The notes beneath the pieces are model-generated. The model ran no database searches and had not been told where the DNA came from. It was given only the letters and a program-made list of their open reading frames with translations. Below are positions 1 through 5,236 of a DNA stretch of 5,236 bases, piece after piece (the first letter of the stretch is position 1; every line of letters starts with the position of its first letter). The translations under genes were made by a program, and so were the position numbers. The DNA is taken from the NCBI GenBank assembly GCA_016844565.1, contig JAENJB010000093.1, positions 1 to 5,236 of the forward strand. The letters run 5' to 3'. This stretch comes from Dehalococcoidia bacterium (GTDB lineage Bacteria; Chloroflexota; Dehalococcoidia; JAENJB01).

Positions 1-794
1 GGTTTGAATGGTTGCCGCGGGCGGTGGCTGCCGAAGCGATGGAGGGGAAGGTGTTCCTGGACCTGAGAGAGGTACTACAGGAGGCCTGGGAGAAGCTGCC
101 CGCCATGAACCGGAAGGCCATCGCGAAGACCGGGCTTGACCCAACGAAGGACCTCCTGCCCTTCCTCCACATGGGACATGCCTTTATCGGCGGCGTGGTT
201 GCAGATACGGAAGGGCGGACATCGGTCGAAGGCCTCTGGGCCGCGGGAGAGGTCGTCAGCGGCCACTACGCCGGCGACAATAGCTGGGGCATGCTGCCCA
301 GCTGCTTCGCTATGGGGGCCGTCGTCGGCAGAAGCGTCGTCGACAGTCTTGAACGGCTAAAGGCGCCCCGGAAGAAGGGAGGAGGGCCCCCGCGCGAAAT
401 CAGAGGGCTGACGGCGAGGAAGGGGGGCGTGAAGCCAGGCCAACTCCAGAATGAGCTGAAACAGCTTTTCTTCCGCCACATAGGCCCCATCAGGAACGGT
501 CCTGCCCTTGAAGATGGACTGCGGAAGCTGGATATGCTGGCCGAAAGGGCCGGGGAAATGCGCTGCCAGACCGCCGGAGACCTGAAGGAAGCATTGGAAG
601 TGAAGTCCATGCTACTGCTCGGCAAGGCCATGCTGCAGGCGGCGTTGCTCCGCAAGGAAAGCCGGGGCGGTCACTACCGGAAAGACTTCCCGAAGCGCGA
701 CGATGGCGCCTGGCTGAAGTCTATCCTTGTTTCCTATGATGAACGAAAAGGAGAATTGAAGGTAGCCGCTGGCGCAAAGGTGAAATACGGGTGA
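1..794 (+). CDS. FAD-dependent flavoprotein, fumarate reductase/succinate dehydrogenase/AprA superfamily (C-terminal part, 5' truncated)
   Basis: The reading frame is open from base 3 to the TGA at 792-794, so the gene starts upstream; the TTG at base 12 is not a credible start. The visible 263 residues cover the end of the FAD domain and the whole C-terminal helical domain. VFLDLRE (about 51-71) matches the 'VYLDLRH' strand of fumarate reductases. GHAFIGGVVAD (from about 174) matches their HYTMGGI segment and keeps the active-site His (codon 177-179). GLWAAGE (about 234-251) is the second FAD-contact motif. The C-terminal SRGGHYRKDFPKRDD (from about 660) is the classic family tail. Where fumarate reductases have the catalytic Arg of HGANRLG, this protein reads HYAGDNS, with Asp at the Arg position in my ungapped alignment. 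It is therefore probably an oxidoreductase with another substrate. The protein seen is soluble, with no membrane segment. It lies 161 bases upstream of a UbiD gene on the same strand. Confidence 0.88.
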   Translation, partial: FEWLPRAVAAEAMEGKVFLDLREVLQEAWEKLPAMNRKAIAKTGLDPTKDLLPFLHMGHAFIGGVVADTEGRTSVEGLWAAGEVVSGHYAGDNSWGMLPSCFAMGAVVGRSVVDSLERLKAPRKKGGGPPREIRGLTARKGGVKPGQLQNELKQLFFRHIGPIRNGPALEDGLRKLDMLAERAGEMRCQTAGDLKEALEVKSMLLLGKAMLQAALLRKESRGGHYRKDFPKRDDGAWLKSILVSYDERKGELKVAAGAKVKYG

Positions 795-817
795 GGTGTC
801 ATTTTCCAGGAGGTTCC

Positions 818-905
818 GTCATTGCGAGCGGAGCGAAGCAATCTCATAGCATCTCTTGTGAGATTGCTTCTGCCTCCTTCCAGGGAAGGATGGCTTCGCA
901 ATGAC
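818..905. repeat. Palindromic intergenic repeat, copy 1 (GTCATTGCGAG family)
   Basis: This 88-base element has perfect 10-base terminal inverted repeats, GTCATTGCGA at 818-827 and TCGCAATGAC at 896-905. It also has a nested 12-base inverted pair, GAAGCAATCTCA at 835-846 and TGAGATTGCTTC at 859-870, around a 12-base loop. It fills most of the gap between the first flavoprotein and the first UbiD gene and contains no credible ORF. Related elements lie at 2397-2443 and 4628-4734. The structure suits a REP-like or MITE-like non-coding repeat. I cannot see a target-site duplication or identify a mobilising transposase. Confidence 0.85.
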
Positions 906-955
906 AGGCAGTCGGAGCTCGGCAAGGAAAGTAATCTAACAGCGAAAGGAGAATC

Positions 956-2389
956 ATGTCAGAGGATTTGAGAGACTGGCTGGAGAAGGTGCAGAAGATA
1001 GAGGAGATAACGACCATCGAAGGGGCCGACTGGGAGTGGGAGATCGGCGCCATCACCGACGTCAGCGGCAAGCGGGACATAGCCCCGGCCATTATGTTCG
1101 ACAAGATAAAGGACTACCCACCTGGCTTCCGCGTCCTGTCGGGCTCCCTCCTGTCGCCGAGGCGCGTCGCCCTCACCCTGGGCCTGCCCACCGACCAGGA
1201 TACGGCGGGCCTGGTGAACTCCCTGCGGGAGAAGCTGCACCAATGGGAAACAAGCCTTGACAAGGTCCCTCCCCGGAAGGTGAAGACCGGAGCGGTCACA
1301 GAGAACATCAGGACCGGCAAGAAGATAAACCTGTTTGAGTTTCCGGTGCCCAAGTGGCATGAGAAGGATGGCGGCCGCTTCATCGGCACCGGCCACGTCG
1401 TCATCACCAGAGACCCCGACACCGGGGCCGTCAACCTGGGCACCTACCGGGTCCAGGCCCATGACGCCAACACCACGGGACTCCACATCTCCCATGCCAA
1501 GCACGGCTGGATGCACATAAACAAGTACCATGAGAGGGGCCAGCCGGCGCCTGTCGCGCTATCCATCGGACATCATCCACTGGTCTTGTGCGTCGGCTCC
1601 GCGGCGGTGCCCGAGGGGGTGGACTACAGCTACTTGGGCGCCATGATGGGGAAGCCCTTCGATATCATCGAGGACGATGTCACCGGCCTACCCATCCCGG
1701 CGGACGCCGAGATAGTGCTGACCGGGTGGTGCCCGCCCGACAAGACCAGGACCGAGGGACCCTTTGGCGAGTTCACCGGCTACTATGCCAGCGGGGCGCG
1801 GGAGGACTGGATAGTTGAGGTGGAGAAAGTATATTTCCGGAATAACCCCATCATCCTGGGCGCCCCTCCGGGCCGCGGCCACATGGAATACTCCTACTAC
1901 TCAGCCCTCACCGCCAGCGCCATGATACATAATGAGCTGGACAAGGCCGGCGTGGTGAACGTCAAAGGAGTGTGGACGCACGAGATAGGCGGCGGCCTGT
2001 TCATCGTCGTTTGCATCAAGCAGACTTATGGCGGACACGCCAAAGAGGCCGGTCTCTACGCCCTGCAGTTCACCTCGAAGGGCAACGTCATCCGCCGCTT
2101 TGTGGTGGTGGTCGACGACGACATCGACTACACCGACCTGCGGGACGTCGTTTGGGCGATGTGCACCCGGTGTGACCCCGAGACCCAGATAGACCTGATT
2201 CGCGGCGGGCGCAGCACCCCGCTGGACCCGCGCATCCGCAAGCCGGCGGCGTCTTATGTCGCTACCCGGGCCATCATAGATGCCTGCAAGCCGTGGGCCT
2301 GGATAAATGAGTTCCCCGATGCCATCACCGTCAACCCGGACACCGTCAAGAAGGTGACCACCAAGTGGGGTGCGAAGCTGGGATTGTAG
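956..2389 (+). CDS. UbiD-family prenyl-FMN-dependent (de)carboxylase
   Basis: The 477-residue product is of ordinary UbiD length. Family members reversibly decarboxylate aromatic or alpha,beta-unsaturated acids with prenylated FMN, which a UbiX protein makes; no UbiX is visible here. The active-site triad known from fungal Fdc1 (R173, E277, E282) is recognisable as R165 in LGTYRVQAHD and E267 and E272 in TEGPFGEFTGYY. Of the metal/prFMN-phosphate ligands, N160 and H183 sit at exactly the Fdc1 spacing. The third, a Glu in Fdc1, is less clear: E220 or D223 in VPEGVDYSYLG are candidates. The ATG at 956 follows AAGGAG (946-951) by four bases, and residues 1-138 align collinearly with the second UbiD at the window end, which supports this start. 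There is no signal peptide or membrane segment, so it is probably cytoplasmic. The substrate is unknown; neighbouring flavoproteins suggest a coupled redox step. It is not obviously the ubiquinone-pathway UbiD, because no quinone genes are nearby. Confidence 0.93.
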   Translation: MSEDLRDWLEKVQKIEEITTIEGADWEWEIGAITDVSGKRDIAPAIMFDKIKDYPPGFRVLSGSLLSPRRVALTLGLPTDQDTAGLVNSLREKLHQWETSLDKVPPRKVKTGAVTENIRTGKKINLFEFPVPKWHEKDGGRFIGTGHVVITRDPDTGAVNLGTYRVQAHDANTTGLHISHAKHGWMHINKYHERGQPAPVALSIGHHPLVLCVGSAAVPEGVDYSYLGAMMGKPFDIIEDDVTGLPIPADAEIVLTGWCPPDKTRTEGPFGEFTGYYASGAREDWIVEVEKVYFRNNPIILGAPPGRGHMEYSYYSALTASAMIHNELDKAGVVNVKGVWTHEIGGGLFIVVCIKQTYGGHAKEAGLYALQFTSKGNVIRRFVVVVDDDIDYTDLRDVVWAMCTRCDPETQIDLIRGGRSTPLDPRIRKPAASYVATRAIIDACKPWAWINEFPDAITVNPDTVKKVTTKWGAKLGL

Positions 2390-2396
2390 CCGGTCT

Positions 2397-2443
2397 GTCA
2401 TCGCGAGGCCATCGGCCGTAGGCCGAGGCCGTGGCGATCTCAA
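2397..2443. repeat. Decayed half copy of the GTCATTGCGAG repeat
   Basis: GTCATCGCGAGGCC at 2397-2410 matches the left end of the 4628 copy (GTCATTGCGAGGCC) with one mismatch, and GGCGATCTCAA near 2433-2443 matches its inner GGCAATCTCAA with one mismatch. No matching right arm follows, so this looks like a solo left half. It holds a small hairpin of its own, TCGGCC at 2412-2417 and GGCCGA at 2421-2426 with a GTA loop. It begins eight bases after the UbiD stop codon. Confidence 0.65.
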
Positions 2444-2469
2444 TGGTGCGCATGAAGTAGGGGCACTGA

Positions 2470-2493
2470 GGTGGATTGCCCGCTCCATCCACC
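2470..2493 (+). other. Small hairpin upstream of the complete flavoprotein gene
   Basis: GGTGGAT at 2470-2476 pairs with ATCCACC at 2487-2493 around a 10-base loop. It ends 30 bases before the ATG of the flavoprotein gene. No T-run follows, so it is not a typical terminator. It could be chance or an mRNA leader structure. The rest of the 2390-2523 gap shows only the decayed repeat and the ribosome binding site. Confidence 0.25.
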
Positions 2494-2523
2494 ATTGGTA
2501 GTTGAGAGCTTAAGAGGAAAGAA

Positions 2524-4287
2524 ATGGCTATCCTAGACACTGAAACAAGGGAGATAGAGACCGACCTTCTGATTATTGGCGGCGGCGCCGCCGGACTGTG
2601 GGCCGCCATACGGGCCAGGGACTTCTGCCCCAGGGTGCTGGTGGTGGACAAGGGCAAGGTGGCGCGCAGCGGCGCCAGCGTTCACACCCACTGTGTGCTG
2701 GCGCCCGTGACTGAGGACAAGATACACGAGGCGCTGGAGGAGATTGTGGTGGAAGGCGGGTACATGGCCAACCAGAGGTGGGCGGAAAGGACCCTGCGGG
2801 AGCAGGCCGACCGTATCAGGGAGATGGCCAGTTGGGGCGCCCCCTTCCGCAAAGACGCCTCGGGCGCCCTCTACACCGCCAAAGACCGCAAGCAGGTGGT
2901 CAACAACAGCGTCTACCTTCTGGGCAGCGACATGATGGATACGATGAAGGCCCATGCCCGGAGCAAAGGGGTGGATTTCATGGAAAGGGTGGCGGTGGCC
3001 GAGCTGCTGACCTCGGACGGGCAACTGCCCACCAGGGGCAGCGTGGTTGGGGCGGTGGGGTTCCACACCAGGACCGGCGAGTTCTACGTCTTCAAGGCGA
3101 AGGCGGTCATCGTCTGCACCAGCCTGATGAGTGCCGAACTCTACAATGCTGCCGTGAACAACCTGACCGGAGACGGTCATGCCATGGCCTTCCGGGCGGG
3201 GGCCAGGCTGTCCGGGATGGAGTTTGGCCAGATACCCAATTTCCCTATCGTGAACAGGAAAGTCTCAACCGGACATCCGGCGGTGTTCCAGCTCTACGGC
3301 GCCAAGCTGGTGAACAATCTCGGCGAGGAGTTCGTCGAGAAGTACTATCCCGGGAAGACGCTCCAGCTGTTGAGCCGGGCCGAGATCAGCTACGCCGTGG
3401 CCAAGGAGGCCCTCGAGGGCCGCGGCCCCATCTACTTCGACATGAGACACTGGTCGGATGAGCTTATCAACGAATGGCGCCGCGTCCTTCCTTCCATGAT
3501 GAAACGCATGGATGAGGCCGGCATCGACATGAGGAGAGACCGGCTGGAGACCATGCCGCGGGTCGGCAGCTGGGGTGGGGCCGCCCAGAGCGGCATCAGG
3601 ATCGACGAGAACGCCGAGTCCAGCATCCCGGGACTCTTCGCCGCCGGCGTCGCCGCCCATGTTCCCGTTAACATCATCGATATGACCGGCGTCAGCCAGG
3701 CGGTGTGCTATGCCTCCGGCTACCGCGCCGGAGAGGTGGCCAGCCAGCGGGCAGCCGGCGGCAGCCAGGTGAAACCGCTGGCCGACCAGGTCAATCGGCT
3801 CAGGGCGAAGGTCTTCGCACCCTTGCGGCGGGAAAGCGGGATAGACTTCCAGCAGATTTACCTCTCCGTCGGCAAGGTGACCGTGCCCGCCGAGCTGAGC
3901 TTCTTCAAGCACGAGAAGCGGATCAAGGGCACCCTGGCGGAACTGGGCAGGATACAACAGGAAGAAGTGCCCCGCCTGAAGGCCCGGGATGTGCACGATC
4001 TGGTTAACTGTCTCGGGTCCCAGAACCTCCCCCTGCTCTCCGAGGCCCTGTACCGTTGCGCCCTGGCGCGGTTGGAGAGCCGGTTCAGCCACTACCGGGA
4101 GGAGTTCCCCTACCGCGACGATATCAACTGGTTGAAGTGGAGCATTGCCGAAAACAGCGGCAAGGGAATGAAGGTGAGCTTCGAGTCGGTCCCCATCGAG
4201 ACTTATCCCATAAAGCCCGCCCAACGCACCAGGGTACCCGCGCCGGTCCAGTTCACGTTCAAGGAAACAGTGAAAGCGGCTGTCTAA
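2524..4287 (+). CDS. FAD-dependent flavoprotein, fumarate reductase/AprA superfamily, non-canonical active site
   Basis: The 587-residue protein opens with a Rossmann FAD-binding motif, DLLIIGGGAAG (G19, G21, G24), with D42 ending the second strand. GDGHAMAFRAGA (216-227), GRGPIYFDMRH (299-309), GLFAAGV (370-376) and the C-terminal ESRFSHYREEFPYRDD (518-533) are family hallmarks. The start at 2524 follows AGAGG (2513-2517) by six bases. Against E. coli FrdA, the His that carries covalent FAD falls at G50, so FAD is probably non-covalent. FrdA H232 falls at P238 (MEFGQIPNF). The HYTMGG His is absent from the 346-358 segment (VGSWGGAAQSGI), and the HGANRLG Arg is absent from PVNIIDMTG (381-389). 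Only the Arg equivalent to R287 (R285) persists. Fumarate or succinate chemistry is therefore unlikely. The downstream AprB-like ferredoxin is the probable electron partner, suggesting an AprAB-like soluble complex. The substrate is unknown. A true APS reductase is unlikely, since no sulfate-reduction genes are visible and the ferredoxin is too short. Confidence 0.92.
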   Translation: MAILDTETREIETDLLIIGGGAAGLWAAIRARDFCPRVLVVDKGKVARSGASVHTHCVLAPVTEDKIHEALEEIVVEGGYMANQRWAERTLREQADRIREMASWGAPFRKDASGALYTAKDRKQVVNNSVYLLGSDMMDTMKAHARSKGVDFMERVAVAELLTSDGQLPTRGSVVGAVGFHTRTGEFYVFKAKAVIVCTSLMSAELYNAAVNNLTGDGHAMAFRAGARLSGMEFGQIPNFPIVNRKVSTGHPAVFQLYGAKLVNNLGEEFVEKYYPGKTLQLLSRAEISYAVAKEALEGRGPIYFDMRHWSDELINEWRRVLPSMMKRMDEAGIDMRRDRLETMPRVGSWGGAAQSGIRIDENAESSIPGLFAAGVAAHVPVNIIDMTGVSQAVCYASGYRAGEVASQRAAGGSQVKPLADQVNRLRAKVFAPLRRESGIDFQQIYLSVGKVTVPAELSFFKHEKRIKGTLAELGRIQQEEVPRLKARDVHDLVNCLGSQNLPLLSEALYRCALARLESRFSHYREEFPYRDDINWLKWSIAENSGKGMKVSFESVPIETYPIKPAQRTRVPAPVQFTFKETVKAAV

Positions 4288-4306
4288 GAGGGGCGCAGCC
4301 CCTCTT
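4286..4306 (+). terminator. Terminator-like hairpin directly after the flavoprotein gene
   Basis: A 9-base-pair stem, 4286-4294 with 4298-4306, closes a GCA loop. It begins inside the TAA stop codon (4285-4287). The stem core is five consecutive G-C pairs. The downstream bases (CTAAACT) are not a proper T-run, so it may only attenuate transcription or protect the 3' end of the flavoprotein mRNA. It lies within an apparent operon, between the flavoprotein and its ferredoxin. Confidence 0.4.
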
Positions 4307-4314
4307 CTAAACTA

Positions 4315-4360
4315 CTCTCCCTCTCCTTGAGAAGGAGAGGGGAACCGAGGGGGTGAGGTT
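4315..4360. repeat. CCCTCTCC hairpin repeat in the ferredoxin leader
   Basis: CCCTCTCCTT at 4319-4328 pairs perfectly with AAGGAGAGGG at 4332-4341 around a GAG loop. It is followed by a purine-rich tail ending in GGGTGAGGTT (4351-4360). From general knowledge, similar CCCTCTCC...GGAGAGGG...GGGTGAGG segments recur between genes in many environmental bacterial genomes. Only one copy is seen in this window. It is unrelated to the GTCATTGCGAG family. It occupies most of the 82-base gap before the ferredoxin gene. Confidence 0.6.
4354..4359 (+). promoter_or_regulatory. Probable ribosome binding site of the ferredoxin gene, inside a repeat
   Basis: TGAGGT at 4354-4359 is the only purine-rich Shine-Dalgarno-like stretch suitably placed before the ATG at 4370, with a long 10-base spacer. 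It belongs to the tail of the hairpin repeat. The stronger AAGGAG at 4332-4337 is buried in the hairpin stem and lies 32 bases from the start, too far to serve. Confidence 0.45.
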
Positions 4361-4369
4361 AGTACAACC

Positions 4370-4603
4370 ATGGCCATTAAGACCATCGATTCGGAGAAGT
4401 GCCAGGTCTGCCCCACGCGGCAGACGACAGGTTGCGTGGTGTATGACATCTGCCCGATGGATGTGTACCGCCTGGATGAGGAGGGGAAGCCGTATATCGC
4501 CTACGTGCGGGACTGCCAGAGCTGCTTCCTCTGCGTGAGGGACTGCCCCCAGCAAGCGGTCTACGTGACGGCGCTGGTGGACTTCCCGATACTGCCATAT
4601 TAG
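4370..4603 (+). CDS. Small two-[4Fe-4S] ferredoxin, AprB-like N-terminal domain only
   Basis: The 77-residue protein has eight cysteines in two clusters. The first is C11-x2-C14-x7-C22-x5-C28-P; the second is the canonical C49-x2-C52-x2-C55-x3-C59-P. The long loop between the second and third cysteines, the following MDVYRLD segment and the tail VYVTALVDFPILPY recall the beta subunit of APS reductase (AprB), which has a C-x2-C-x7-C-x3-CP first motif. AprB is roughly twice this length and its C-terminal tail wraps around AprA; that part is missing here. The x5 spacing before C28 is two residues longer than in AprB. The likely role is electron transfer to or from the flavoprotein encoded 82 bases upstream, in the cytoplasm. 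No upstream in-frame start competes with the ATG at 4370. Confidence is high for a ferredoxin and moderate for the AprB-like affiliation. Confidence 0.92.
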   Translation: MAIKTIDSEKCQVCPTRQTTGCVVYDICPMDVYRLDEEGKPYIAYVRDCQSCFLCVRDCPQQAVYVTALVDFPILPY

Positions 4604-4627
4604 CGGGGAAGCATCGACTCCACACTT

Positions 4628-4734
4628 GTCATTGCGAGGCCGTGAAGCGGGCGCGGCAATCTCAACCTCTGTCGTTCGAAGGCACCGGCAGAGATTGCTT
4701 CGTCGGCCGCCTGCGGCGCCCTCCTCGCAATGAC
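4628..4734. repeat. Palindromic intergenic repeat, copy 3 (GTCATTGCGAG family)
   Basis: This 107-base element has perfect 12-base terminal inverted repeats, GTCATTGCGAGG at 4628-4639 and CCTCGCAATGAC at 4723-4734. It has a nested pair, GCAATCTC at 4656-4663 and GAGATTGC at 4691-4698. It shares ends and inner motif with the 818-905 copy but differs in the loop and flank spacing (107 against 88 bases). It begins 24 bases after the ferredoxin stop codon. The remaining bases to the next gene (4735-4814) contain no ORF and no promoter I would defend. Confidence 0.85.
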
Positions 4735-4814
4735 GGGGAACCAGGGGGTAATTCTGGCCTTTGCACTTTGAACCTATCGGGGACTTGGAACCTGGTATTC
4801 GGGATTTCACGTTT

Positions 4815-4820
4815 AGGAGG
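4815..4820 (+). promoter_or_regulatory. Strong ribosome binding site of the second UbiD gene
   Basis: AGGAGG at 4815-4820 is a consensus Shine-Dalgarno sequence five bases before the ATG at 4826. It fixes the start of the truncated gene at the window end. Confidence 0.85.
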
Positions 4821-4825
4821 AACCC

Positions 4826-5236
4826 ATGGCAGACGACCTGAGGGAATGGTTGACACGGGTAGAAGCCGCTGAGGAGCTGAAGAAACTCGATGGCGCCGAC
4901 TGGGACCTGGAGATCGGCTGCATCACGGACCTGAACTGGAAGAAGAACGGGCCGGCCCTCCTGTTCGACAGCATCAAGGGACATGCCAAAGGTTGGAGGG
5001 TACTCACCTGCTCCACCTCCACCCGGCGCCGCACCGCCATCACCCTCGGCCTGCCAGCCGACCTCTCCGAGAACGAGCTGCTGGAGGCGGTGCGGCAGCG
5101 TCTTCCCGAGTGGCAAGCACATCTCGACGAATTCGCCCCGAAGGTGGTGAAAACCGGGCCGGTCATGGAGAACGTGTGGAACAAGGATGAGATCGACCTG
5201 ACGCGCTTTCCCACGCCGAAGTGGCATGAGAAGGAC
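4826..5236 (+). CDS. Second UbiD-family (de)carboxylase paralogue (N-terminal 137 residues, cut by window end)
   Basis: The frame from the ATG at 4826 is open to the last base and translates as MADDLREWLTRVEAAEELKK, continuing through GADWDLEIGCITD, FDSIKG, TLGLP and ending FPTPKWHEKD. It aligns with the complete UbiD at 956-2389 from the first residue to PKWHEKD with one single-residue gap. By hand about 65 of 137 positions are identical (47%), so the two are clear paralogues that have diverged. The visible part is the N-terminal domain only; the prenyl-FMN triad would lie beyond the window, so activity cannot be judged. It follows the ferredoxin after 222 bases that include a palindromic repeat, and it has its own strong ribosome binding site. 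It could act on a different substrate from the first copy or form a hetero-oligomer with it. Confidence 0.9.
   Translation, partial: MADDLREWLTRVEAAEELKKLDGADWDLEIGCITDLNWKKNGPALLFDSIKGHAKGWRVLTCSTSTRRRTAITLGLPADLSENELLEAVRQRLPEWQAHLDEFAPKVVKTGPVMENVWNKDEIDLTRFPTPKWHEKD

Noticed and set aside
818..905. Palindrome considered as a rho-independent terminator after the first flavoprotein
   Set aside because: The stems are long and nested without a T-run, and the same ends recur at 4628-4734, which fits a dispersed repeat better.
906..955. TAATCT at 932-937 considered as a -10 promoter box for the first UbiD
   Set aside because: No -35-like hexamer lies 16-18 bases upstream, so the match is not distinguishable from chance.
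2533..3180. A 215-codon - strand frame opposite the N-terminal half of the flavoprotein
   Set aside because: It is a shadow of the Rossmann-domain coding region, with no motif of its own.
3265..4224. A 319-codon open frame on the - strand opposite the flavoprotein
   Set aside because: It is fully antisense to a gene with multiple conserved FAD motifs, has no family resemblance and has no supporting start context; it is a GC-rich shadow.
2524..4603. The flavoprotein and ferredoxin as genuine APS reductase (AprA/AprB)
   Set aside because: The ferredoxin is about half the AprB length with an altered first Cys motif, and the neighbours are UbiD genes, not sulfate adenylyltransferase or Qmo genes. 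The resemblance supports common ancestry, not the same reaction.
4735..4814. TTGCAC at 4761-4766 with TATTCG at 4796-4801 considered as a promoter for the second UbiD
   Set aside because: The spacing is 29 bases, far outside the usual 16-18, and neither box is strong.
4307..5227. A 306-codon open frame on the - strand covering the ferredoxin, the repeat and the second UbiD
   Set aside because: It runs antisense through two genes with clear family motifs and through a palindromic repeat. Its translation is low-complexity with no recognisable domain, and it is a by-product of high GC content.

Overview
This is a GC-rich bacterial or archaeal window with all genes on the + strand. It looks like part of an anaerobic catabolic or redox cluster from an environmental genome. 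Taxonomy cannot be fixed from the sequence. The gene content (UbiD-family (de)carboxylases beside fumarate-reductase/APS-reductase-type flavoproteins and a small ferredoxin) and the intergenic 'GTCATTGCGAG' palindromes suggest an uncultured anaerobe, for example from Chloroflexota or Desulfobacterota. That is inference only.

Layout: (1) bases 1-794, the C-terminal 263 codons of a flavoprotein that begins upstream of the window; (2) 956-2389, a complete 477-residue UbiD-family protein with the prenyl-FMN active-site triad intact; (3) 2524-4287, a complete 587-residue FAD flavoprotein of the fumarate reductase/AprA superfamily; (4) 4370-4603, a 77-residue two-cluster ferredoxin resembling the N-terminal iron-sulfur domain of AprB; (5) 4826 to the window end, the first 137 residues of a second UbiD paralogue, about 47% identical to the first by hand count. 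Every gap between genes (161, 134, 82 and 222 bases) contains inverted-repeat DNA. Gaps one and four carry a full palindromic repeat of one family, gap two carries a decayed half copy, and gap three carries a terminator-like hairpin plus a different hairpin repeat.

How the genes may work together: the order flavoprotein-UbiD-flavoprotein-ferredoxin-UbiD reads as a module repeated twice. UbiD enzymes use prenylated FMN to add or remove CO2 on aromatic or alpha,beta-unsaturated acids. The flavoprotein and ferredoxin resemble an AprAB-like electron-transfer pair. The complete flavoprotein lacks three of the four residues used for fumarate reduction, so ordinary fumarate reductase or succinate dehydrogenase activity is unlikely. 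The most economical hypothesis is a pathway in which an unsaturated or aromatic carboxylic acid is (de)carboxylated and oxidised or reduced by dedicated soluble flavoenzymes. The substrate cannot be read from the sequence. No UbiX-type prenyltransferase, transporter or regulator is visible.
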